Notes under the pieces: model-generated
What the model saw: only the letters and a program-made list of their open reading frames with translations
What the model was told of the DNA's origin: nothing
Databases searched by the model: none
DNA from: Burkholderia sp. Leaf177
GTDB taxonomy: Bacteria; Pseudomonadota; Gammaproteobacteria; Burkholderiales; Burkholderiaceae
Reading direction: 5' to 3'
Assembly: GCF_001424345.1 (NCBI RefSeq)
Contig: NZ_LMPF01000003.1
Span: forward strand, 117,018-181,017
Length of the DNA stretch: 64,000 nt
Made by a program: the position numbers and the translations under genes
Shown: positions 8,637-16,912 of the stretch, piece by piece
Layout: each line of letters begins with the position of its first letter
Position numbering within the stretch: position 1 is the stretch's first letter

Positions 8637-8838
8637 CACTCGCGCGGCCGGTGGCCGAGTGATTCTTCAAAGCGTCGCCAAAGCGCCTGCTTTGCTTGCG
8701 TACGTCTGGAACATGGAACGAGCCGATCAGCCGCGCACCGCGCCACCGCCCTGACAACGGGTCGATATGCGACGCGAACACCAGCAGCGAAATCATCGCG
8801 AGCGGGCAAATAGCGAGAAAGATCCACAGCGCAGTCAT
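8599..8838 (-). CDS. Possible small membrane protein
   Basis: 79 residues from ATG 8838 (an upstream in-frame start at 8889 also exists). Residues 3-25 (ALWIFLAICPLAMISLLVFA) make a convincing transmembrane helix; the rest is basic and Ser-rich with low complexity. It overlaps the 3' end of the convergent lipoprotein gene by 38 bases and has no good Shine-Dalgarno, so it may be spurious. Unknown function if real. Confidence 0.4.
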   Translation of the reverse strand: MTALWIFLAICPLAMISLLVFASHIDPLSGRWRGARLIGSFHVPDVRKQSRRFGDALKNHSATGRASATAYSESPSTGS

Positions 8839-9018
8839 GGTGAAAGATAGTTTCGGCCAGAGAGAAATTCGATGATACCGTTGCAGCAAGAATTTCGCAT
8901 GACGCGCGGCTATCGCAATTTTTCGATCGTAATAATTACGTGACTCGGCCTTGGTTGATCTGGCGCGTACTCTGGGGCGCCGTCAATACGCCTGGAGCTC
9001 CGAACACCTGCACCATGC

Positions 9019-9054
9019 AAAAGCCCGTTCCGACTCACGTTGGAACGGGCTTTT
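9019..9054. terminator. Hairpin terminator
   Basis: AAAAGCCCGTTCC and GGAACGGGCTTTT form a 13-bp stem around a 10-base loop; the A and T ends let it act on both strands. It lies 17 bases beyond the stop of the Zur-type gene. The rest of 8890-9018 holds nothing I can name. Confidence 0.85.
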
Positions 9055-9070
9055 GCTTTGATCGAATAGT

Positions 9071-9604
9071 CTAATGTGACGCGTGATCGTGATCGTGCTT
9101 ATGCGCGCCCGGATCCTCCGCGGCCTGGCACGCCGGGCAAATACCCTTGAGTTCAATATCATCGCCCGCCAGCTTGTAGCCGCTCGCCTCGACTTGCGAA
9201 AGCAAGCTCTGTCGCAACTGCTTTTGCTGCTGCAATTCCGTAACGCGCCCGCATTGCTGGCAAACGACCAGAACGCCGTGCTGACAATGCGTCAGGTCAT
9301 GACAAACGGTGAACGCGTTGATGGACTCGATCCGATGAATCAGCCCCGCCGACAACAGGAAATCCAGCGCCCGATAAACCGTCGGAGGCGATGCGTTGGG
9401 GTGCATCGCGCGCATTTCGTCCAGCAGCGTGTACGCCTTGGTCGCGCGGCCGGACGTAAGCAGCAATTCCAGCACAGTGCGACGGATGGGCGTGAGTTTC
9501 TGCCCGCGCTCGCGACAATAGTCGTCGGCCATGGTGACCGCGGCTTGAAGCGCGTCGGCGGACGAGTGGTCGTGAGACTGGGCGGCGTTTGCGGGCGTGT
9601 TCAT
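9071..9604 (-). CDS. zur: Fur-family regulator, Zur type
   Basis: 177 residues from ATG 9604. The winged helix (RGQKLTPIRRTVLELLLTS ... SPPTVYRALDFLLSAGLIHR) is followed by the Fur dimerisation domain with the two structural zinc CxxC pairs (CQQCGRV and GICPACQ). The tail ends in a histidine-rich HKHDHDHASH. The sequence resembles Zur, which represses zinc-uptake genes when zinc is replete, more than Fur itself. A TATAAT hexamer lies only 6 bases before the ATG, so the mRNA may be leaderless. No zinc transporter gene is visible nearby, so the target is inferred from family. It ends at the hairpin at 9019-9054. Confidence 0.82.
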   Translation of the reverse strand: MNTPANAAQSHDHSSADALQAAVTMADDYCRERGQKLTPIRRTVLELLLTSGRATKAYTLLDEMRAMHPNASPPTVYRALDFLLSAGLIHRIESINAFTVCHDLTHCQHGVLVVCQQCGRVTELQQQKQLRQSLLSQVEASGYKLAGDDIELKGICPACQAAEDPGAHKHDHDHASH

Positions 9605-9610
9605 CAGCAA

Positions 9611-9616
9611 ATTATA
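9611..9616 (-). promoter_or_regulatory. TATAAT -10 element directly before zur
   Basis: A consensus -10 hexamer on the minus strand ends 6 bases upstream of the zur ATG. Initiation at the usual 6-8 bases downstream would start the mRNA at or next to the A of ATG. The -35 region is not consensus. Confidence 0.5.
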
Positions 9617-9664
9617 CGCTGCCGTGGCGTTTGAGCAGCCCGGCGGCGCGCGGCATGCATCCGG

Positions 9665-9844
9665 TCATAACGGTTGCGCGGACTGCGTCGACTTTGCCGG
9701 CGCGATGGTCATGTCGGGCGGCGTGGTATCGGTTGGAACGCCCTTGTAGTCGGGCGGATCCTGCGGTATCACTCGATGCGGCGTGGAATCGGCACATGCC
9801 GAAAGAAACACGGAACAGGCAAACAGAACGGCGAAGCGCGGCAT
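9665..9844 (-). CDS. 59-residue lipoprotein
   Basis: A short ORF starting MPRFAVLFACSVFLSAC and ending QSAQPL. The first 17 residues are a signal with lipobox LSAC, so Cys17 would be lipidated and the protein anchored in the outer membrane by the usual rule (Ala, not Asp, at +2). The mature part is 43 residues, proline-rich and without predicted structure (DPPDYKGVPTDTTPPDM). It lies upstream of zur on the same strand with a 60-base gap. Similar short proline-rich lipoproteins occur in Burkholderiaceae; none has an established function to my knowledge. No clear Shine-Dalgarno. Confidence 0.6.
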   Translation of the reverse strand: MPRFAVLFACSVFLSACADSTPHRVIPQDPPDYKGVPTDTTPPDMTIAPAKSTQSAQPL

Positions 9845-9961
9845 GGACGGCCCGGAAAAGATTGATCGATTCGGAAAGTGAAGCAGGAAGATTAAACGAT
9901 ATCGGGAATTGCAGCCGGATGCGGCGGCCGAAAGAACAACTAAACCGCGCGGAAAATGACA

Positions 9962-9992
9962 AAGGGGTCGCGAGTTGAACTCGTGACCCCTT
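9962..9992 (-). terminator. Terminator downstream of tRNA-Pro
   Basis: AAGGGGTC...GACCCCTT with inner CGAG/CTCG pairs makes a long stem with a G-U pair. On the minus strand it is followed by TTTGTCATTTTCC. It starts 11 bases beyond the tRNA 3' end. Confidence 0.75.
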
Positions 9993-10003
9993 CATGTGTA
10001 ACG

Positions 10004-10080
10004 TGGTCGGAGCGAAAGGATTCGAACCTTCGACCCTCTGATCCCAAATCAGATGCGCTACCAGGCTGCGCTACGCTCCG
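10004..10080 (-). tRNA. tRNA-Pro (TGG)
   Basis: 77 bases with acceptor stem CGGAGCG/CGCTCCG, anticodon loop TTTGGGA (anticodon TGG), T-loop GTTCGAATC and encoded CCA. Confidence 0.97.
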
Positions 10081-10091
10081 ACAAGAGCGAG

Positions 10092-10120
10092 ACTATAGCG
10101 TGTAATGGATACCGGCGCAA
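10092..10120 (-). promoter_or_regulatory. Promoter of tRNA-Pro
   Basis: On the minus strand TTGCGC (10115-10120), 17-base spacer, TATAGT (10092-10097). Expected start about 10086, just before the tRNA at 10080. Confidence 0.7.
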
Positions 10121-10155
10121 TCGAAAACACCCAAAGCCCAAAAAGGAGCTATCCG

Positions 10156-10614
10156 ATGAACCTCATTCTCTGGCGTCACGCCGAAGCCGAAGACCAGGCC
10201 GCAAGCGACCTCGCGCGCCAGCTGACCGCACGCGGCGTTAAGCAGGCGCAAGCGGCGGCTAAATGGCTAAAAAGCCGTATCGACGACGACGCGCTGTTTC
10301 TCGTCAGCCCCGCCACGCGCACCATCCAGACCGTGGAAACCTTCAGCGACCGGTACCAGGTCGTGAAGGAAATCGCGCCGGGCGCCTCGGCGCAAGCCGT
10401 GCTCGACGCCGCGCAATGGCCAAAAGGCGCGGCGGAAACGGTCGTGGTCGTCGGACATCAACCGACGCTCGGGCACGTTGCGGCTTGGCTCATGACCGGA
10501 CAGGAAGCCGGCTGGACCATCAAAAAAGCGGGAATTTGGTGGTTCCAGGGACGTTCGCGGGCGGGCGACGACCAGATCGTATTGCGCGCCGTAACCGGCC
10601 CCGATCTGCTTTGA
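10156..10614 (+). CDS. sixA: Phosphohistidine phosphatase SixA
   Basis: 152 residues, the normal size of SixA in the histidine-phosphatase (phosphoglycerate mutase-like) family. The catalytic RHA motif is at the N-terminus (NLILWRHAEAED; His8 is the phospho-acceptor) and the second histidine is in VVVGHQPTLGHV near residue 100; SPATRTIQTVE supplies the conserved arginine. SixA removes phosphate from phosphohistidine in HPt domains such as that of ArcB, and in E. coli also acts on the nitrogen PTS. The start has AAGGAG 7 bases upstream. Cytoplasmic. It precedes olsB in the same direction. Confidence 0.9.
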   Translation: MNLILWRHAEAEDQAASDLARQLTARGVKQAQAAAKWLKSRIDDDALFLVSPATRTIQTVETFSDRYQVVKEIAPGASAQAVLDAAQWPKGAAETVVVVGHQPTLGHVAAWLMTGQEAGWTIKKAGIWWFQGRSRAGDDQIVLRAVTGPDLL

Positions 10615-10759
10615 ACCCGGTCACGAATCACATCAATAAAGGAGGCAACCCGCGCGCACTTCATTGAATCGTCACCGTGATGCCATGCGAGCGTCATTCG
10701 GGATACTTACATTGTCGGCTATCGGTAATACGTCAGCCAAATCCACTTGGGGATTGTCA

Positions 10760-11566
10760 ATGCAGGAATCGACGACGCACGCTTTCGTGAACCCATCGAA
10801 TGGCATGGGCGGCTCCGAGCGCTTGCCGCGTGCGGCCGAGACGGTGACGGCGCAGCACAGGCTGCGGGTATCGTGGGCGCATTCCGAAGCCGAACTTCGC
10901 GAGGCACAGCGCCTTCGATACCGCGTGTTCGCCGATGAAATGGGCGCCCAGCTGAAAGGTCCGGCGGGCCTCGACGTAGATGCATTCGATGCCTTCTGCG
11001 ATCACCTTCTAGTTCGCGACCTGGATACGCTGAAAGTTGTCGGTACGTACCGCGTGTTGCCTCCGCATCAGGCCGCGCGCGCAGGCCGCCTTTATGCCGA
11101 GAGTGAATTCGATGTGTCGCGCCTGGCCCATCTGCGCCCGAAGCTCGTCGAAGTCGGCCGCTCGTGCGTGCATGCCGATTACCGCAGCGGCGCGGTCATC
11201 ATGTCGTTGTGGGGCGGCCTCGCCGCGTACATGAAGCAGAACGGCTACGAGACCATGCTGGGCTGCGCGAGCGTATCGATGGCCGATGGCGGCCACTACG
11301 CCGCCGATCTTTTCGATGGCATGGAGAAGGACGCGTTGACGGCGCTCGAATACCGCGCGTTCGCGCACACGCCGCTGCCGGTGCAGGAATTGCGGACCGG
11401 CGCGAAGGTCGCGCCGCCGCCGCTGGTCAAAGGCTATCTGCGCCTCGGCGCGAAGATCTGCGGCGCGCCGGCCTGGGACCCGGATTTCAACACGGCCGAT
11501 TTCCTGACCTTGCTGCGCCTAAGCGATATCAACGAACGGTACGCGCGGCATTTCATGGCCGACTGA
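10760..11566 (+). CDS. olsB: OlsB-like N-acyltransferase (ornithine lipid synthesis)
   Basis: 268 residues from ATG 10760 (GGGGA upstream); in-frame starts at 10685 and TTG 10664 are possible and would add 25-32 residues. It belongs to the GNAT-like acyltransferase group of hemolysin-like/OlsB proteins: AEAELREAQRLRYRVFADEMG-type N-terminus, VVGTYRVLPPHQA, LVEVGRSCVHADYRSGAVIMSLW and GYETMLGCASVSM. OlsB transfers a 3-hydroxyacyl group from acyl carrier protein to the alpha-amino group of ornithine, giving lyso-ornithine lipid. Ornithine lipids contain no phosphorus, which fits the neighbouring phosphate block, although I see no clear Pho box here. The second-step acyltransferase OlsA is not in the window. 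Confidence 0.82.
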   Translation: MQESTTHAFVNPSNGMGGSERLPRAAETVTAQHRLRVSWAHSEAELREAQRLRYRVFADEMGAQLKGPAGLDVDAFDAFCDHLLVRDLDTLKVVGTYRVLPPHQAARAGRLYAESEFDVSRLAHLRPKLVEVGRSCVHADYRSGAVIMSLWGGLAAYMKQNGYETMLGCASVSMADGGHYAADLFDGMEKDALTALEYRAFAHTPLPVQELRTGAKVAPPPLVKGYLRLGAKICGAPAWDPDFNTADFLTLLRLSDINERYARHFMAD

Positions 11567-11585
11567 CCGCTGCGCACCGCCAGAT

Positions 11586-13109
11586 TCAAACGCCCGTATA
11601 AACCACCCGATACGGCTTGCCGATCTTTTCCCACTCGGCCGCTTCCTGCACGAGGCTATAGTCGGTCAGCGGATTCAGCGAGACCCAGTCGTTGGGCAGC
11701 TTTACATCGAAACCGCCGTTTGCAGTCGTGACTTCGATAGCCGGCAAGCCTACGTCTGCCCGTCTTCTGCACAGCAACGCCGCGAGCCGCAGGCAAAACA
11801 GCAAGGTCCAGTCAACGTCACGCGCGTGCGACAGTTTGCCGAGCTTGCCGACATGTCCCAGCACCAGACCCGCGAGCCGCGCCTGATCGGTGCGCGAGAA
11901 TCCGGGCATATCCGCGTGACTCGCGATATACGCCGAATGCTTGTGATACGCGCTGTGCGAAATCGAAAGACCGATCTCGTGCAGCGCGGCGGCCCATCCC
12001 AGGAACATCCGGTTTTCGACGCGGCGTTCGGCATCGACGGAAGATTCGCCTGCCTCGAGCTGCTCGTAGAAGCTGATGGCCAGCTCCGCAATGCGCTCGG
12101 ACTGCGCGCCATCGACCGCGTAACGACGCTTGAACCCTTCCACCGTCACGGTACGCATATCCTGATGCTGCGTCCGCCCGAGCAGGTCGTAAAGCACGCC
12201 GAGACGCAACGCGCCGTCGGTGGTATCGACGTAATCGATACCCAGTTCCTCGAACACGCCCAGCATGATCGACAAGCCGCCAGCGAGCACCGGAATACGG
12301 TCGGCCTTCAGCGCAATCAGCTTCAGCCGGTTCACGTTCTCGGCCTTGATCAACGCCTTTTTCAATCGCTCGAGGCCGCCGCGCGAGATGCCGTGGGTGA
12401 TGCCGGGATCGTTGAAACCGTTGGCTTCGATCAATTCGGCCAGCGCCCGCGCCGTGCCCGATGAACCGATCGCCTGGTCCCAGCCGGTCTGCTTGTATTC
12501 GCTGGAGATGATTTCGATTTCGCGCTTGGCGGCGAGTTCGGCCTGGCGCATGGAGTATTCGTCGACATTCCCAGCCGCGAAGAACTGCCTGCTATGACTC
12601 ACGCAACCGATATAAAGGCTTTCCATGTGAATGGGCGTGTAATGCGAGCCGATGATGAATTCCGTCGAACCACCGCCAATGTCCACAACAAGCCGTTTGC
12701 CAGCGCTCGCGGGCACAGAGTGTGCGGCGCCGGCATAGATCAGACGCGCTTCCTCGCGGCCCGCAATCACTTCGATGGGAAAACCCAGCGCGTTCTGCGC
12801 CTCGGCGAGAAATTCCTCGGCGTTCTTGGCCACGCGCAGCGTGTTGGTGGCGACCGCGCGCACGTGATCAGGATGAAAGTCGCGCAGCCGTTCGCCAAAC
12901 CGTTTCAGTGCGTCCCAGCCGCGCAGTTGCGAGGCGCGATCGAGATATTTGTCGCGTGACAGGCCTGCAGCCAGGCGCACGGGTTCGCGCAGCGCGTCGA
13001 CCTGATAGATCGGGCTGCCCGACGGCGTTTCTTCAACGCGTCCGACGATCAGCCTGAAGCTGTTCGATCCAAGATCTACGGCTGCCAAAAGATGAGGTGA
13101 ATTGACCAT
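11586..13109 (-). CDS. ppx: Exopolyphosphatase (Ppx/GppA)
   Basis: 507 residues from ATG 13109. The actin-like ATPase fold is clear: phosphate loop 1 DLGSNSFRLIVGR near residue 11, and DIGGGSTEFIIG near residue 145 with the catalytic Glu region before it (GREEARLIYAGA). The C-terminal part is the HD-like helical domain (WAAALHEIGLSISHSAYHKHSAYI). It releases terminal phosphate from polyphosphate; some members also hydrolyse pppGpp, and the two cannot be separated by eye. The gene is divergent from ppk and convergent with olsB. Confidence 0.93.
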   Translation of the reverse strand: MVNSPHLLAAVDLGSNSFRLIVGRVEETPSGSPIYQVDALREPVRLAAGLSRDKYLDRASQLRGWDALKRFGERLRDFHPDHVRAVATNTLRVAKNAEEFLAEAQNALGFPIEVIAGREEARLIYAGAAHSVPASAGKRLVVDIGGGSTEFIIGSHYTPIHMESLYIGCVSHSRQFFAAGNVDEYSMRQAELAAKREIEIISSEYKQTGWDQAIGSSGTARALAELIEANGFNDPGITHGISRGGLERLKKALIKAENVNRLKLIALKADRIPVLAGGLSIMLGVFEELGIDYVDTTDGALRLGVLYDLLGRTQHQDMRTVTVEGFKRRYAVDGAQSERIAELAISFYEQLEAGESSVDAERRVENRMFLGWAAALHEIGLSISHSAYHKHSAYIASHADMPGFSRTDQARLAGLVLGHVGKLGKLSHARDVDWTLLFCLRLAALLCRRRADVGLPAIEVTTANGGFDVKLPNDWVSLNPLTDYSLVQEAAEWEKIGKPYRVVYTGV

Positions 13110-13436
13110 CGATTTTTTAGGTTCCGTAGGGTTGTTCCTGCATTTCGCTCGGTTGTGTTCGCGCATGTCCGAAAGCGCAAGGACGATGGATGCACGCCGC
13201 AGCGCGCCAATTTTAATTCCAAGCGGGCCGGTGTGCTGGTCTGGCGAAAAGCAAATGAAACAAACAAAGAGGATAAATCGATCTTGCGGCGGCTCCGGGC
13301 AAATAAAGCCAGTGTCGACCTTACACGCGCCCTGCGTTAAATTCGTGACATCACGATTTCACAAAAACGTCATCATATTGTGAGTCATTCCGGGCGATCC
13401 TTGCAGATTCCGTTTTTCTGAGTGCTTTTTATATCG
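13110..13436. other. Divergent ppx/ppk control region
   Basis: 327 bases. The notable element is an inverted repeat with arms CGTGA and TCACG separated by CA (near 13345-13356). Some CGTCAT and TTGTGAG words around 13368-13382 are reminiscent of Pho half-sites but do not form a convincing pair at 11-bp spacing. No gene seen. Confidence 0.35.
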
Positions 13437-15500
13437 ATGTCCAACCGCTATCCCCTTCTGAACCGCGAACTGGGCATTCTGGGCTTCAACGAACGCGTGT
13501 TGTCGCAAGCCGCCGATACCGCCGTCCCCCTGCTCGAACGACTCCGTTTTATCTGCATCACCAGCAGCAATCTCGACGAGTTTTTCGAAGTCCGCATGGC
13601 CGGCATGCAGGAGCAGATGCGCGACAATCCCGGTTCGCTTTCGCCCGATGGCATGTCGCTCCAGCACGTCTACGACCTCGTGGTCGAGCGTGCGCACAGG
13701 CTGGTGCATCAGCAATATGCAATGCTGCAGGACAGCGTTTATCCCGCGCTCGAAAGCGAAGGCATCTATTTTCATGGCGTCGAGTCATGGACCGAAGCGC
13801 AGACCGACTGGGCGCGCGACTATTTTCATAACGAGCTGCTGCCGGTGTTGACGCCTATCGGCCTCGATCCCGCGCATCCGTTTCCACGCGTGCTGAACAA
13901 GAGCCTGAACTTCGTCATTGAACTGGAAGGGAAGGACGCGTTCGGGCGCCAGGCGGTCATGGGCATTGTCCAGGCGCCGCGCGCCCTGCCCCGACTCGTG
14001 CGCATGCCGGAAGCGCTGTCGGGATATCCGCACGGGTTTGTGCTGCTGAGCTCGTTGATGCAGCGCTTCGTGGACCAGTTGTTTCCGCATCTCATGGTGC
14101 GCAGTTGCAACCAGTTCCGGATCACGCGCAATAGCGAACTGTTCGTCGATGAAGACGAAATCACCAACCTGCGCGTCGCCCTGCAAGGCGAATTGCCGGC
14201 GCGGCATCTGGGCAACGCGGTGCGCCTCGAAGTGTCGGCGGAAACACCGCCGCACATGATTCGCAGGCTGCTGGACGAAAGCGAACTCAATGACCGCGAT
14301 TGTTATCGCGTGAGCGGGCCGGTGAACCTCGTGCGCCTGATGCAGTTGCCCGAAATGGTCGATCGCCCCGACCTCAAGTTCGTGCCGCATATTCCCGCAG
14401 TGCCGAGCGTGATCGCAAACGCGTCCAATCTTTTCGATGTCATCGATAAAGGCGACGTGCTTCTGCATCATCCGTACGAGAGCTTCCAGCCCGTGCTGGA
14501 GTTGTTGCTGCAGGCCGCGAAGGATCCGCAAGTCGTCGCGATCAAGCAAACGATCTATCGCACGGGAACGGATTCGCCGCTGATGGACGCGCTGATGCAA
14601 GCCGCGCGCAACGGCAAGGAAGTGACCGTGGTGGTGGAGCTGCTTGCGCGCTTCGACGAGGAAACGAACATCAATTGGGCTTCGCAACTCGAGGCCGTCG
14701 GCGCGCATGTGGTCTATGGCGTAGTGGGCCATAAATGCCACGCGAAGATGATGTTGATCGTCAGGCGCGTCTTGCAGAACGGCAAGATGATGCTCAGGCG
14801 TTATGCGCATCTCGGTACCGGAAACTATCATCCGCGAACCGCGCGGCTTTATACCGATTTCGGCATGATGACGTCGAATCAGGAAGTCTGCGAAGACGTA
14901 CATCACGTGTTCCAGCAACTGACCGGCATTGGCGGCGAGTTGCGTCTGCATCAGCTATGGCAAGCGCCCTTCACGCTGCATCCGAATCTCATGGAAGCGA
15001 TTCGCGTCGAAGCTGACAACGCGCGCGCGGGCAGGAAGGCGCGGATCGTCGCGAAGATGAACGCGCTGCTCGAACCTACCGTGATCGCCGCTTTGTATGA
15101 AGCGTCGCAAGCGGGCGTGAAGATCGATTTGATCGTGCGCGGCGTGTGCGCGCTGAAACCGGGCGTGGAAGACTTGTCCGAAAACATAACCGTGCGCTCG
15201 ATAGTCGGGCGCTTTCTCGAACATCACCGAATCTTTTATTTTTACGCGGGCGGTGAGGAGAAGGTGTATTTGTCCAGCGCGGACTGGATGGATCGTAACT
15301 TCTTCAGGCGTGTGGAAGTCGCGTTTCCTGTGAATGACCGGCGCCTGAAACGGCGAGTCATCGCGGAAGGTTTATCGGCGTTTCTTGGCGATAACCAATC
15401 CGCGTGGCTCATGCAAAGCGATGGGCATTATCGGCGGCGTCGGCCCGGCAAATCCATGCGCAACGCGCAACTCGGATTGCTGACGAAGTTCTGCTCCTGA
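13437..15500 (+). CDS. ppk: Polyphosphate kinase 1
   Basis: 687 residues from ATG 13437 (an in-frame GTG at 13422 is less likely). PPK1 reversibly transfers the gamma phosphate of ATP onto inorganic polyphosphate, usually at the inner face of the membrane. Domain order is normal: N domain (NRELGILGFNERVL), head domain, and two catalytic C domains of phospholipase-D-like fold. The autophosphorylated histidine is in VVGHKCHAKMMLI and a second conserved His in YAHLGTGNYHP; IKQTIYRTGTDSPLM is the ATP-site segment. Divergent ppx supplies the opposite activity. Its 3' end is 17 bases from the convergent phoR. Confidence 0.97.
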   Translation: MSNRYPLLNRELGILGFNERVLSQAADTAVPLLERLRFICITSSNLDEFFEVRMAGMQEQMRDNPGSLSPDGMSLQHVYDLVVERAHRLVHQQYAMLQDSVYPALESEGIYFHGVESWTEAQTDWARDYFHNELLPVLTPIGLDPAHPFPRVLNKSLNFVIELEGKDAFGRQAVMGIVQAPRALPRLVRMPEALSGYPHGFVLLSSLMQRFVDQLFPHLMVRSCNQFRITRNSELFVDEDEITNLRVALQGELPARHLGNAVRLEVSAETPPHMIRRLLDESELNDRDCYRVSGPVNLVRLMQLPEMVDRPDLKFVPHIPAVPSVIANASNLFDVIDKGDVLLHHPYESFQPVLELLLQAAKDPQVVAIKQTIYRTGTDSPLMDALMQAARNGKEVTVVVELLARFDEETNINWASQLEAVGAHVVYGVVGHKCHAKMMLIVRRVLQNGKMMLRRYAHLGTGNYHPRTARLYTDFGMMTSNQEVCEDVHHVFQQLTGIGGELRLHQLWQAPFTLHPNLMEAIRVEADNARAGRKARIVAKMNALLEPTVIAALYEASQAGVKIDLIVRGVCALKPGVEDLSENITVRSIVGRFLEHHRIFYFYAGGEEKVYLSSADWMDRNFFRRVEVAFPVNDRRLKRRVIAEGLSAFLGDNQSAWLMQSDGHYRRRRPGKSMRNAQLGLLTKFCS

Positions 15501-15516
15501 ATGCCTCAGGAATGCC

Positions 15517-16830
15517 TCAGGCCGCGATCGACTTTCTCAGCGACGTACGCGCGGCCGGAAATTTCACCAGGAACGTGCTGCCGCGCCCTTCCTCGCTCTT
15601 GATCTCAAGATCCGCGTGGTGGCGCTGCAATACGTGCTTCACGATCGCAAGGCCAAGACCCGTACCGCCGGTATCGCGCGAACGGCTTCTATCGACTCGA
15701 TAAAACCGCTCCGTCAAACGCGGAATATGTTCGGCGGGAATGCCGAGTCCGCTATCGCGCACCGAAAACACCGCGCGGTCGCGTACGCGTTGCCAGACGA
15801 CATCGATGGTGCCGCCATCGGGCGTGTATCGAATGGCGTTTGTCACCAGATTGGCGAGCGCACTGACAATCTCCGTTTCAGAACCGGACACGGTCAATGC
15901 TTCGTCGATATCGAACGTGATCCTGTGCCGGCCGCTCGATAAATTCTCCGCGTCTTCTTCAAGGTGACGCAGTACGGCGCGCATATCGAGCACGTCGTCG
16001 CTGGGCGGTTTTCCATCGCCTTCGAGATTTGCCAGCACCAGCAGATCGCGCACGATGTTCTGCATGCGCGCCGATTGCTGTTCCATCATTTCCAGATACC
16101 GCGCGCGGTCCGCTTCATTGAGCGGAATCTCGCGCATGGTTTCAAGAAAGCCCGACAACACGGTCAGCGGCGTCTTCAATTCATGCGAAACGTTCGCGAC
16201 AAAATCGCGCCGCATGGAATCCGTTCTTTCAAGCTCGGTAATGTCCTGCGTGAGAATCAGCTTGCGATTTTCGCCGTAAGGAAATATTTGCACCGACAAC
16301 ACATGTTGCCGGTTCAAACCCATCCCGCGCATGACCAGCACTTCTTCGTAATGCTGCGAAGCGAGATACCGGACAAAATCGGGTTGACGTACGAGATGCG
16401 TTATATGCTGGCGCAGATCGCGTTTTGCATCGAGTCCGAAATGCGTTTCAGCGATGGCATTGCACCACTCGATCTGATCGGTATCGTCGAGCATTGCCAC
16501 GCCATTCGGCGAAGCCTGAATGCCCTGGATGAATCGCGAATGTTGTTGCTCGACCTGACGCACTTGCGCGTGCCAGCGCTTTGCAAGCTTATGCAAACGA
16601 TAATAAATTTCGCCCCACACGCCCGGCGCGCTCGGCACTTCGCCATAAACCGGCGCGTCCAGCAAACGCCAGAGACGCTGCGTATGGAAGGTGGTGAACA
16701 AGGCTTGAAGGACCAGCATGACGAGCGCAAAACAGAGCGCGATGCGCACACCAAACAGCGCACCAACGATCACGCTCAGTATCGCGAGTAACGCGAGGGA
16801 CACGAGAGATCGCGTCCAGATGATATTCAT
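15517..16830 (-). CDS. phoR: Phosphate regulon sensor kinase PhoR
   Basis: 437 residues. Two N-terminal membrane helices (about 7-50) without a sizeable periplasmic loop, a linker and PAS domain (about 95-200, GIQASPNGVAMLDDTD), the HisKA domain with the phospho-acceptor in FVANVSHELKTPLTV, then the HATPase domain with N box (LANLVTNAIRY), G1 (DSGLGIP) and G2 (GGTGLGLAIVKH). PhoR phosphorylates PhoB when phosphate is low, under the control of PstSCAB and PhoU. It follows phoB by 82 bases on the same strand. The lack of a periplasmic sensor domain is normal for PhoR. Confidence 0.96.
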   Translation of the reverse strand: MNIIWTRSLVSLALLAILSVIVGALFGVRIALCFALVMLVLQALFTTFHTQRLWRLLDAPVYGEVPSAPGVWGEIYYRLHKLAKRWHAQVRQVEQQHSRFIQGIQASPNGVAMLDDTDQIEWCNAIAETHFGLDAKRDLRQHITHLVRQPDFVRYLASQHYEEVLVMRGMGLNRQHVLSVQIFPYGENRKLILTQDITELERTDSMRRDFVANVSHELKTPLTVLSGFLETMREIPLNEADRARYLEMMEQQSARMQNIVRDLLVLANLEGDGKPPSDDVLDMRAVLRHLEEDAENLSSGRHRITFDIDEALTVSGSETEIVSALANLVTNAIRYTPDGGTIDVVWQRVRDRAVFSVRDSGLGIPAEHIPRLTERFYRVDRSRSRDTGGTGLGLAIVKHVLQRHHADLEIKSEEGRGSTFLVKFPAARTSLRKSIAA

Positions 16831-16912
16831 GAGTTAGCGGATCGAGATTATTGCCACGCGAGCCCACGACCCCTATTGGTCGCGGGTGTCATGCATTATA
16901 CGAGCGCGCGGA

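Noticed and set aside
10615..10760. Pho box before olsB
   Set aside because: Only isolated GTCAT and TTGTC words; spacing and match too poor to call.
13340..13385. Pho box before ppk
   Set aside because: CGTCAT and TTGTGAG words exist but do not form two good half-sites at 11-bp spacing.
13785..14951. 388-codon open frame antisense to ppk
   Set aside because: Shadow of the ppk coding bias.
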